Source of the DNA: Deltaproteobacteria bacterium
GTDB lineage: Bacteria > Desulfobacterota > Desulfobacteria > Desulfobacterales > Desulfosarcinaceae
Length of the DNA: 64,000 nt
Direction: 5' to 3'
Assembly (NCBI GenBank): GCA_021824175.1
Contig: JAKALP010000031.1
Span: 1 to 64,000 of the forward strand
In this document: positions 43,756 through 52,600 of the stretch, piece by piece
How the letters are laid out: every line of letters starts with the position of its first letter
How positions within the stretch are numbered: position 1 is the first letter of the stretch
Position numbers and translations under genes: made by a program
The notes under the pieces: generated by a model
Told to the model about the DNA's origin: nothing
The model's database searches: none
What the model saw: only the letters and a program-made list of their open reading frames with translations

Positions 43756-43934
43756 CTGGATGCCCGCCTGCGCGGGGATGACCTTAACAACCGCTGTGCT
43801 AAGTTTTATACGTTCATCAAATTTTGAGAATCAAAAGACCACAATTGAAATTAAGCTATTCTCGCACCGAAGCCTCCATTTAAACGAATAGCACAGCACC
43901 TCGTACCGTCATTCCCGCGAAGGCGGGAATCCAG
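43756..43934. repeat. Composite inverted pair, GTCATTCCCGCG family, downstream copy
   Basis: CTGGATGCCCGCCTGCGCGG... (43756-43782) and GTCATTCCCGCGAAGGCGGG... (43908-43934), same order and similar size (179 bp) to the upstream copy. Internal sequences share weak similarity near their right ends (ATAGTGCAGCA versus ATAGCACAGCA). Confidence 0.8.
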
Positions 43935-43989
43935 AAGCGAACCAGCACAATGCCTCGCAAAGGCATAGAAAATAGGGCCGTGCAAAATT

Positions 43990-44862
43990 ATGATAACATC
44001 ATCCCCCAAACCCCCCTGGCTAAAAGTCCGCATCCCCAGCGGTCCCCAATACGAACAAACCCGCCGGTTATTGCGGGAGGGCAAACTACATACTGTTTGC
44101 CAGCAGGCTTGCTGCCCCAACATCTTCGAATGCTTCTCCAAGCACACCGCCACCTTTTTGATCCTCGGCGCTCACTGCACCCGTAATTGCACCTTCTGTG
44201 CGGTCACCCAAGGCCCGCTGTTGCCGCCTGATCCCGATGAACCCCACCGGGTGGCCCAGGCCGCGGCTGAACTTGGCTTGAAGTATGTCGTGGTCACCTC
44301 CGTCACCCGCGACGATCTGCCCGACGGCGGCGCCTCCCAATTCTCCACCACCATAAGCGCCTTGCGCCAACAGATTGATGAGGTGCGTATCGAAGTATTG
44401 ATCCCCGATTTTCAGGGAAACCATGAAGCACTAATGAAGGTGCTGGAGGCCAGGCCTGATATTCTCAACCACAACATCGAAACCGTCCCCCGCCTCTACT
44501 CCACCGTGCGGCCTCAAGCCGTGTACCAGCGTTCTCTGGCACTGCTTGCCGAATCCGCCGCCCAAGCCCCCCACATCCCTGCAAAATCCGGCCTGATGCT
44601 GGGTCTGGGCGAAACCGATGCTGAGATTCAGCAAACCTTGGTCGATCTGCGCAAGGCAAACTGCCGCCTGCTCACCCTGGGCCAATATCTCCAACCCACC
44701 ACAAAACACCATCCCGTGGTCCGCTACGTGCCGCCCCAGGAGTTTGACCACTGGCGCCAAACCGCACTAAATATGGGCTTCCAAGAAGTCGCCGCCGGCC
44801 CGTTTGTGCGCAGCTCGTACCGGGCCGAGAAGAGCTTCAATCAATTGTCTCATGAGGGGTAG
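43990..44862 (+). CDS. lipA: Lipoyl synthase
   Basis: 290 residues. Auxiliary cluster CX4CX5C in VCQQACCPNIFEC, radical SAM CX3CX2C in HCTRNCTFCAVTQG, and the C-terminal Ser ligand in VRSSYRAE. Inserts two sulfurs into octanoyl-GcvH. Full set of ligands present. Separated from lipB by the GIY-YIG gene with its repeats, which presumably entered an ancestral lipBA pair. Confidence 0.96.
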   Translation: MITSSPKPPWLKVRIPSGPQYEQTRRLLREGKLHTVCQQACCPNIFECFSKHTATFLILGAHCTRNCTFCAVTQGPLLPPDPDEPHRVAQAAAELGLKYVVVTSVTRDDLPDGGASQFSTTISALRQQIDEVRIEVLIPDFQGNHEALMKVLEARPDILNHNIETVPRLYSTVRPQAVYQRSLALLAESAAQAPHIPAKSGLMLGLGETDAEIQQTLVDLRKANCRLLTLGQYLQPTTKHHPVVRYVPPQEFDHWRQTALNMGFQEVAAGPFVRSSYRAEKSFNQLSHEG

Positions 44863-45197
44863 TTGGAACTTAGAACAGTAGAATTTATCAATATGCCACT
44901 GAGCACCCGGAGAGCGCTCCCTCTCCTATTAGGGAATGAGCTGATTTTCGGGATATAGATTTTGAGCAAGGACGCCAAGGTGTGTGAACTCAATGTCATT
45001 AACTTATGCAATTTCGCTATTCTTCGAATGGTGCGCAAAGCGCACCCTACAATTCATGCACACGCTGTGGCAGTAGGGTGCGCTTTGCGCACCGTCGTTA
45101 GCCAATCAAGACTAAAGTTAACGGCATTGTACGTAAAATTTAACAACAATCACATTTCTTCTTTGCTTTAGCTTCAGCGTCACCATCTTTGAAACGC
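44863..45197. other. Gene-free stretch with a GTAGGG palindrome
   Basis: 335 bases between the convergent lipA and immunity-like genes. Holds the repeat at 45030-45093; AT-rich after 45110, where the lower-GC secretion cargo genes start. Confidence 0.6.
45030..45093. repeat. Palindromic repeat, GTAGGGTGC family, copy 3
   Basis: GGTGCGCAAAGCGCACC... (45030-45050) and its exact 21-base complement (45073-45093) with a 22-base spacer. Orientation of the units is opposite to copies 1 and 2. Confidence 0.85.
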
Positions 45198-45815
45198 TTA
45201 CTTATCTTTTTGTTTATTTAGCAAAGATCGCGCCTCCTTTATTGTTTTAATATCGGAATCCTCGAATTTACTAGTTAGCTCTTCATCTATTGTCAAAGAA
45301 GGTTTGTTTAGATCCATTTTTAAGACTATGGGCAAGGTAAAATGTTCAGAGCTTGGAGGCGTGGCAAGATAGAGAGCAATTATTTTAAGACTGCCGTCAG
45401 GGTAATAATCAGAAAAAGAGATTGCCTCTATATATGTACACATCCAAAATCGCTTGTCATCTTTTGGGCCAAGCACATCGATGGCGTCCACAATATTTTT
45501 ACTGTCATCAAATAATAGTACAGAGCAGGTTGAATCAGGCGGCAGATATCGTATCGAAGAGATTAAATAATAGTTTTTCGTTTGATAATGAATTTGAAAA
45601 TTTTGGTTATCATCTGGTTTAAGGGTATCATCATTCAAATTTTTCAATTTTGTTTTACTGATTTGATCGTCAATTAATTTTTTTGCTAATTCCTTACTAA
45701 TGGAAGATATCTTAATTTTTGAATTTTTAGTTTCCGCCTCGGACAAGTCTGCAGTGCACCAGAACAAGATAAATAAAAGCAAACATATTGTAGCTCTATT
45801 CCTTAAATTTTTCAT
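45198..45815 (-). CDS. Exported protein, probable immunity partner of the muramidase
   Basis: 205 residues. Signal peptide [19 protein letters not shown], so periplasmic, where a cell-wall hydrolase would act. Mature part mixed alpha/beta without recognised family. Its ATG lies 20 bases inside the end of the muramidase gene, the close coupling typical of effector-immunity pairs. GC is visibly lower than that of the neighbours. GAAGGGGG precedes the ATG. Immunity role is inferred from position and export. Confidence 0.6.
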   Translation of the reverse strand: MKNLRNRATICLLLFILFWCTADLSEAETKNSKIKISSISKELAKKLIDDQISKTKLKNLNDDTLKPDDNQNFQIHYQTKNYYLISSIRYLPPDSTCSVLLFDDSKNIVDAIDVLGPKDDKRFWMCTYIEAISFSDYYPDGSLKIIALYLATPPSSEHFTLPIVLKMDLNKPSLTIDEELTSKFEDSDIKTIKEARSLLNKQKDK

Positions 45816-47082
45816 ATGCCCCCTTCAATTTCTCATCATACATATTCTTTTTGTAGCCTCTCCCATTGTATCTTAAAGCAAAAGCAGCCCAATCTTTCTC
45901 TTGGGCTGCCTTTGTAAGATTTTTGTCGGATCTGACAAAATTTATGAAAGCCTTTAGATGCTCTTTCTCAGATGTACACATCGCTTTAATAAAATCGTTA
46001 ATTGAAGAGTGCCCACAAATTTCATGGTTATATCCCATTATCTGGAATTTCCCCCATGAGCATGACTTAAGTGCAGCCACTTTATCTAATGCATATGCTT
46101 TTGCAAGTCTCTGGTAGCTATCACCATATAAATCATATGAATTTAGAACGCCTTCACTTACCAATTTTTTATTTTCCTCACTAGGCAATTTATAGGTTAA
46201 CTTATTTGAAAGATCGGGGTCTGATTGATCATACTTTCCTTCAGGCTCTGTAAATTTGTGGAAGACATGACGTTCATAAAGAATAGTTGGTCTATTTTTA
46301 CTATCAAAAGCGGTTTTACCTGACTCTACTGTTGCAACGGCTTTAATCACCGCTACCTCACACCCCAACAGTTCAGCCGCCTTTTTATAATCCTCCTCAG
46401 TAATCTTCTCACCTGTATATCCTTTCAGAAATTCCAGTTCCACCTGATCTTTAGTGACCTTTTCAATTGGCGCACCATTCTTGGTTTGTCCGGCCTCGGT
46501 CTTGGTGCCTTTACCGTCGCCGTATTCGGCCTGGGATTTCCCTTTGGCCTCGGAGCTTAGGGGAGTGGAGGGCGGCGAGACCTCTTTTCGGTCAGGGTCT
46601 GGCTTATCGGAGACCGGTTTGCCCGCGCCGTCTTTGGGGTGGGGTTTGGTTTCTGACTCTATCTTAACTTTTGGGCTGATCAACGTCACCAGTTTATTGC
46701 CGTAGCCTGAAGCAATTTTCTTTAGTTGTTTCCATGAACCATCAAGTCGCGCGATATAGATCTCAACCATATCTTCCGGTGTATGAGTTATAATATCCGG
46801 CAACCGGCCGTTGGCGCCGCTGGAGAGCACTTCCTTTTTACCGCAATACTCCAGTCGCACCTTGGCGTTGGGAATCGGATGGCGCTCGCGATCCAGCAGT
46901 TGGACCCCCACCTTGCAAACCGCTTCTGATTTCAGGGCAAGCCGTTGCCCGACTGAAATTTTGTTCGGATTTTTGATCCCATTGATTTTGCAGAGTTCCG
47001 CCACGCTGGTGCCATGGGCTTTAGCTATCTTGCCCAGAGTATCGCCCGATCTGATGGTATAAAAATGCGAAGAATTTGCCAC
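45796..47082 (-). CDS. LysM-N-acetylmuramidase, probable type VI secretion effector
   Basis: 428 residues from a GTG with GAGGT before it. N-terminal LysM ([20 protein letters not shown], 7-52), then a small beta domain [18 protein letters not shown] (about 58-135) resembling one in VgrG-1, a Lys/Pro/Ser-rich linker (137-205), and a C-terminal N-acetylmuramidase (DUF3380-type) domain with catalytic Glu in [12 protein letters not shown] and the motifs [22 protein letters not shown] and [10 protein letters not shown]. No signal peptide, so delivery by the VgrG encoded just upstream is likely. Would cut peptidoglycan in a target cell. Confidence 0.82.
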   Translation of the reverse strand: MANSSHFYTIRSGDTLGKIAKAHGTSVAELCKINGIKNPNKISVGQRLALKSEAVCKVGVQLLDRERHPIPNAKVRLEYCGKKEVLSSGANGRLPDIITHTPEDMVEIYIARLDGSWKQLKKIASGYGNKLVTLISPKVKIESETKPHPKDGAGKPVSDKPDPDRKEVSPPSTPLSSEAKGKSQAEYGDGKGTKTEAGQTKNGAPIEKVTKDQVELEFLKGYTGEKITEEDYKKAAELLGCEVAVIKAVATVESGKTAFDSKNRPTILYERHVFHKFTEPEGKYDQSDPDLSNKLTYKLPSEENKKLVSEGVLNSYDLYGDSYQRLAKAYALDKVAALKSCSWGKFQIMGYNHEICGHSSINDFIKAMCTSEKEHLKAFINFVRSDKNLTKAAQEKDWAAFALRYNGRGYKKNMYDEKLKGAYEKFKE

Positions 47083-47103
47083 GTTTTACCTCATATTGAT
47101 AGG

Positions 47104-47243
47104 AGCCATTTCAAAATCTTTCATCGGGGTCAAGGCCGCGACGGACCGAACGGTTCAACCGCAGGAATACAGTTGGTATTTTGAGGATTGAACCTTTCGG
47201 TCCAACAAAGGATTTGAGCCCGAGGGAAGGTTTTGAAATGGCT
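47104..47243. repeat. Inverted-repeat element with AGCCATTTCAAAA ends
   Basis: 17-bp ends (47104-47120, 47227-47243) with one mismatch; an inner pair GGACCGAACGGTTCAAC / GTTGAACC-like lies between. 140 bp between vgrG-2 and the muramidase gene. May attenuate transcription between them. Confidence 0.7.
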
Positions 47244-47252
47244 TCTAAACTT

Positions 47253-49544
47253 CTATGCTTCATCATCAACTTCCTTCTCAAACTCTTCGATGATGCCCCA
47301 CTCTCCGTCACCGACCCAGGCGATAATCGCTTCCGCTTTTTCCGTGAACAGCCTATTGCTTAATCCGTACTGGTCGATACTCAGGGTCTTAAGATAGGTG
47401 CCGTCCGGCTTGGTAATGGTGACCGTTTGAAAATCCAAGGGCTTTTCACTATAACTGCCCGCCTCGATCATGGCGCTGAAGTCAAATTGCTGGCTGTAGT
47501 GGCGCTTTGATTCCTCGATATCCGGTTCCGCTGGCCCGCCAACACTTTGCATGGCCTGAGATCCTGCCGGCACCGATCCTGCGCCCGAAGCCAAACTGAG
47601 TTCGGTTTTACCGGGACGGCTGGTATCTGCCACCAGCGGCGCCACGGGCGCCAGCACATTTACCGGCTGCCCGGTGAGTGGACTGCCGCCGCTGTTGAGG
47701 TTGATCTTAGGGCCGTTGAGGCTGACCCCTTTATCATCGATGGTGATGAAGCCGGCTCCCGCTTTGAGGGTCACGGCCGCGCCGGCTTCTACTACCAGAT
47801 TGAGACCGGAGTTGAGATGGATGTGGCTGCCGGCGTTCAGGCCGTAGTTGCCGCTGATCTGGCGCTGATCGTCTTTACCGACGGTCAGCGAGCGACCACT
47901 GCGCCCCTCTTCCACGCGATCACCCTGGACCGCCAGGTGATGATCGCCGCCGATCTGTTGGCGCAGTTTATTTTGAACGATCAGGTGGGCATCGTTGCCG
48001 ACAAAAGTGCGCCGATCATTGCCGACGCGCAGGTCCAGGTCCCGCTGGGCGTGCATGAAAAGCTGCTCCCGGCCTTTATTGTCTTCAAAACGCAGCTCAT
48101 TAAAGCCTTGACCGCCGGGCGTGGACAGGGTTTTGATTGCAGCAATGCTTTTTTCTTCGGGCAGACGGTAGGGCGCCCGGTTGTCACCGCTGTAAACCCG
48201 GCCGGTGATGATGGGCCGATCCGGGTCGCCCTCCAGGAAATCGACAATCACTTCCTGGCCGATGCGCGGGATGAACATGGCGCCATAGCCTTTGCCGGCC
48301 CAGGCCTGGCTGACACGGATCCAGCAGGAGCTCTTTTCATTGCTCTGCCCCTGGCGGTCCCAGTGAAATTGTACTTTGACCCGGCCATATCGATCCGTAT
48401 AGATCTCTTCTCCGGCCGGCCCGGTGACCATGGCGGTTTGGGAACCTTGCACAAAAGGTTTAGGCAGAGGCTCAGGCCGGAGCGTCACGCTGGAGGGTAT
48501 GGCTTCAAATTGATTACTATACCAGGCCGTTGCGCTGCTATCGCCGGATTCTCCCAGCACCTGGGGTTGCCGTCCGGTATGCGAAACTTTGACCAGCAGA
48601 TATTGGCCGTCGACTTTTTGGAATCCGTACCCTTGCAAAGTAAAAGTAAAACCGGGAGTAAATCGTGCCACATCACTTTGGCCGCGGCCCTGAGCTTGAT
48701 ACATGACCGCTTGCTCCAGGCGCACCCTGGCGGCCTGGGCCCCGTCTTCGAGTGACTGGTAAAGACCGGGATAATCGTAGAGCGCCAGCTTGCCGTTGTC
48801 TTTGGTCTTATCCAGGCACTCCAATCCCATGGCAGGTTTTTCAAAGCAGTAATCGCGCAGGGTATGACTGCCGGGCAGAATTTGATGTTTAAGGGCAAAG
48901 CTCTGGATGGTCTCATCATCGGCGGCCCGGCCGCCGCCATGGTGCAGGCATACCTGCTCCGGTCCGGCAATGGGCTGGTAGTTGACGGTGCCGTCGCCGA
49001 ATACCATCACATGCTTATCCTCATGATGTTCAAAGAAGAAAAAGATGCCCTCTTCGGCGCACAGCCGCCGGATAAAGGCAAGATCGGTTTCGCGGTACTG
49101 CACGCAGTAATCGCGCACTTTATACTTGGTTTGCAGCCGGAAGGCGTAGAGATCGCCGGGCACCTTGGCGCTCTCCAATACTTTGCGCACAATAGCAGGC
49201 GCGTCCAGCTCCTGGAAGATGCGGCAATCGCTTCGCAGACTCAACAACCGGGCCTGGGGGCCGAGCACGGCTTCATACAACACAAACCGGCCCTTGACGC
49301 CACTCTGGGTGAATTGCAGCACAATACCATGAAACAGCCGCGCCTCGTCCATGCCCTCAATGGTCAGCAAACCGGGTTTTCCCACCACCTGATCAAAATC
49401 GATCTCCGCTTCGGATGCCAATGACAGCCGCACTTCAAACAACGCCGAGATCTTCTCCCAGGCCTCAAATCCGGTGACTAAGAATTGCTTGCCACCGGCC
49501 CGGAAGAAAAAGCGCGATTCATTGGCGGCGGTTCTAAACGCCAT
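47253..49544 (-). CDS. vgrG: Type VI secretion spike protein VgrG-2
   Basis: 763 residues after GAGGAG. The gp27-like N-terminal half contains ANESRFFFRAGGKQFLV and YCVQYRETDLAFIRRLCAEE; the gp5-like OB and needle region contains EIYTDRYGRVKVQFHWDRQG, IPRIGQEVIVDFLEGDPDRP and GGQGFNELRFEDNKG. A beta-helix needle follows to about residue 630. The last 130 residues are an extension of unknown fold that probably fits a cargo. Closely related to VgrG-1 in the core. Forms the puncturing tip of the secretion tube. Confidence 0.93.
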   Translation of the reverse strand: MAFRTAANESRFFFRAGGKQFLVTGFEAWEKISALFEVRLSLASEAEIDFDQVVGKPGLLTIEGMDEARLFHGIVLQFTQSGVKGRFVLYEAVLGPQARLLSLRSDCRIFQELDAPAIVRKVLESAKVPGDLYAFRLQTKYKVRDYCVQYRETDLAFIRRLCAEEGIFFFFEHHEDKHVMVFGDGTVNYQPIAGPEQVCLHHGGGRAADDETIQSFALKHQILPGSHTLRDYCFEKPAMGLECLDKTKDNGKLALYDYPGLYQSLEDGAQAARVRLEQAVMYQAQGRGQSDVARFTPGFTFTLQGYGFQKVDGQYLLVKVSHTGRQPQVLGESGDSSATAWYSNQFEAIPSSVTLRPEPLPKPFVQGSQTAMVTGPAGEEIYTDRYGRVKVQFHWDRQGQSNEKSSCWIRVSQAWAGKGYGAMFIPRIGQEVIVDFLEGDPDRPIITGRVYSGDNRAPYRLPEEKSIAAIKTLSTPGGQGFNELRFEDNKGREQLFMHAQRDLDLRVGNDRRTFVGNDAHLIVQNKLRQQIGGDHHLAVQGDRVEEGRSGRSLTVGKDDQRQISGNYGLNAGSHIHLNSGLNLVVEAGAAVTLKAGAGFITIDDKGVSLNGPKINLNSGGSPLTGQPVNVLAPVAPLVADTSRPGKTELSLASGAGSVPAGSQAMQSVGGPAEPDIEESKRHYSQQFDFSAMIEAGSYSEKPLDFQTVTITKPDGTYLKTLSIDQYGLSNRLFTEKAEAIIAWVGDGEWGIIEEFEKEVDDEA

Positions 49545-49663
49545 AAAGGACTCCTCAATGCCGATTTGCTTTTAAACCACTAACCACACGCCCCCCTCAC
49601 CCGGCCTCTTCCCCTCTGGGGAGAGGAGTAAGAAGGTGTTCCGCCTTCAGCCCTCCACCCCTT

Positions 49664-52600
49664 CTAATCCAACAACTTAACCTCGTCCGGCTTCTCTTCG
49701 ATCCATTTTTTTAAGGCCGCCAAATTCACCGTTTTGGGTTGCGCCGGCGGCTGAGGCGGTTGCATCCACGGCAGATCCTTATAATCGTAAGCCCAGCCCG
49801 CGGGCACGCCGCTGAAATGGAACTCATATTCATGCAGATTGGACATCGATCCCCGGCGCGATAAGTATTCCAAGGCCAAGCCGCTGTTATCGACTGTTTT
49901 CAAATTCCGGAAGGCAAAACAATATTCGCGGTCCTGCCCCGCAGGGCCAATCGCTTTTACCCGATTGCGGCCAAATGGTCGGATAGTTTCCACGCATTTC
50001 CCCGTGGGTGAATTGTACTCCATTTTCAAATATGCGGCGTATAAATGAAACGCCGGGCTGGGCAGGCCGTCCTTCTTCGACAGGTGGTAGTTTTGGGTTG
50101 CCAAAGCCAACTCGGACGCGTGACCGCTCCTGGCGGCCGGCTGAAGTAAAACTGTCAGCAATTCAGGATTTTCCACAACTCTCTGCAAGGGCTTGAGCTT
50201 ATTAAAACTCTCCCACTTTATTTTTTCGACATCGCTCAGAACAAATTTAAAATCCACCCCCTGTACCATTCCCACATAATGCAAGCGGCTGGAGAGCGTC
50301 GGGCCTACGGTATTCGAGCCGGTCAACTCCACCAAAGTGGTTTCAAAGGGAATCTCACGCCAATCCAATCCGTTCCGCCTGTAGGCGCTCGGATCGATGT
50401 TCTTCACCACCGCCAGGATGATAAAACTCACCGGGGTTTGCCAATCAAAGTTGTCCACTTCCAAAGCAGTATCAATGACCGCACCGATTCCCAACCGGCA
50501 AGTCATGGCCTTATTACTTTCCAATTTACTTTGAACCGATATGGCCGACAGCTCCTTTTCAAAACCCCTCAAGGGCGCTACATATGGTCCGTCTCCCAAA
50601 CGCATCAATGGCACGGCAAACATGGCGGAATAGGGGCTTTCCCCAGAGGCTAAAAAAAGAGGGGGATACGTACATGCTTCGGTCCGTGACGTCAGCAGAT
50701 GTTTGCTGAGCAGCTTTTCTTCATCTTTAACCCACTGGACCTCCGGCCCATCCTGGTACACCCGTAAACCGTTTGGATCGAATCCATATCTGCGTTCAAT
50801 ATCCACTCCCACCGGGTAGTCCATGCGTCGATCGTCGGGCATGGAAAAAACGCCCACGCTCTCAAAATAGCGCTGACCGGGGGGAATGGTTTCATTCGAC
50901 TCCCAATGCGATTGAACTCTGACCCATTGCTCGGTTTTGGCATTGTTGCCGATTTTCATTTTGAACCCATAGCGCATGTTGCTTAAATGGCCGCGCTTAT
51001 AATAGGTCTCAGCCGCGGTGCTATCCGTCTTACGATTGCCGGGAAACCAGCCCTGCAGAAAACTCATGGCAATTTCGCCGGCCATGGGCTTGGTCCCCGG
51101 CATATAAGCGCCGTAAAGGTCGAAGAACGGCTCAATGATGCAGCCGCAATATCCGGCCCAAGGCCATGGGCCGGCTCCTGGATCAGGACTGTCCGTTTGG
51201 ATCAAGGTGCGGGTAATGCCGGTGTAGGTTGGGCCTTTAAAATTATTGAAGCCATCGGTGCGCATCAATTGAAGCTCCACGGGATAGATGCCTTTAATGG
51301 GCGCTCCCGTCTTATCCTGCTTCTTTAATACAATCAGCACCCGAATCTGATGAAACGGCGATAACGATCTGGGTTGGCCGTCTTTGGCCTTAATCACTTC
51401 CATGACCGGCCGCCAAGGGGTTTGCGCGGTTTCACCGCGCTCGCGGTAGTAAATCTCGGTATACGCAATACAATCCTCGTCCAACTCCTTATGAATGGTT
51501 TTGAAGGACTTGGCCAGGTCCGCCACATCGGCCGAATCCATCACTTGGATAGGGAAGCAGCTCTGAAAAGCGGCCGGTCGCAAAAGCTTATGTTTTGAAT
51601 AATCTTTTACCATGCTGCCGTCATAAAAGGCGCCGCTCAGGGTCTGCACCCCTTCACGATCCTTGGATGGGTTTGGAAGCAATAAATAATTACTATCCAG
51701 GCCCATCTTCTCCCGCTCGATGGGCGTCATGGGATTGCCGTAATCGATCATATACAGCCAGACCTTATGGATATTCAAGTCGATAGAAGAAATAATAGAA
51801 AAGGCCCACCCATCATTGAGAACATAATTTTGAATATACTGCTGCACCTTATAGCGTTCCAGATTGCTCTCCAGCGTATTCTTCTCATCCACATTGGTCG
51901 CGCACAGGGCGATCAGCGAAAATAGGCCGATGACGACTTCGGTGCGCAGCCGGTACTGAAGGTGGATATGGTTCTCCGGTAGATCGACCTGGTTCAACGC
52001 CATGCCTTTGGCTTGCAAATGCCGGGTATTGACCACATGGTAGTCCGATAGATCGGCGAGCACTTTGCGCTCGGCCAGATATTGGGTCAGCGCATTGTCA
52101 AATACTACCTGATCCGCCCAAGTCCCCAGTGTTTTGCCGAAATCCCAAGCCAGCCTACCGCTGGCCTCGGCCACCACAATCACATTCGCCAAGGGCGCGG
52201 TCATGGGGATCATGGTCATCCCCATCAGCGCGGCATCGTGCAGGGCCATCATGGCTTTTTCCAGATCTTTGTCCAGCTTCAGCTCCAGCAGCATGGCCCG
52301 GCTGCGCATCTTCTCCAGGTTGCTGGCCGCTTCCCGGCAAGCGTAGAAAGTATAATCCTTGGCCGTTTGTTCAATGCCTCCAGGTGTCAATTCGCAAATT
52401 TCAGCCACATAGGCCCGGCAGAGCTTATCGAAATTGGCATTGGCGGTTTCGGTGGAATCAGCGGTTTCCAGAACAGCGGAGATGCCGTCGTAAAGCGCGT
52501 ACGCAGTTAATGCTTTGCCGGCCCACTTGGTAATTGCATTGATCTTCTTTGCATAGCTCTTGGTGGTGCAAGCCTCGATCACTTTGTTGCCTTCGGCTTG

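Noticed and set aside
43180-43934. CRISPR-like array around the GIY-YIG gene
   Set aside because: Only four palindromes in alternating orientation, spacing irregular, no constant spacer length and no cas genes.
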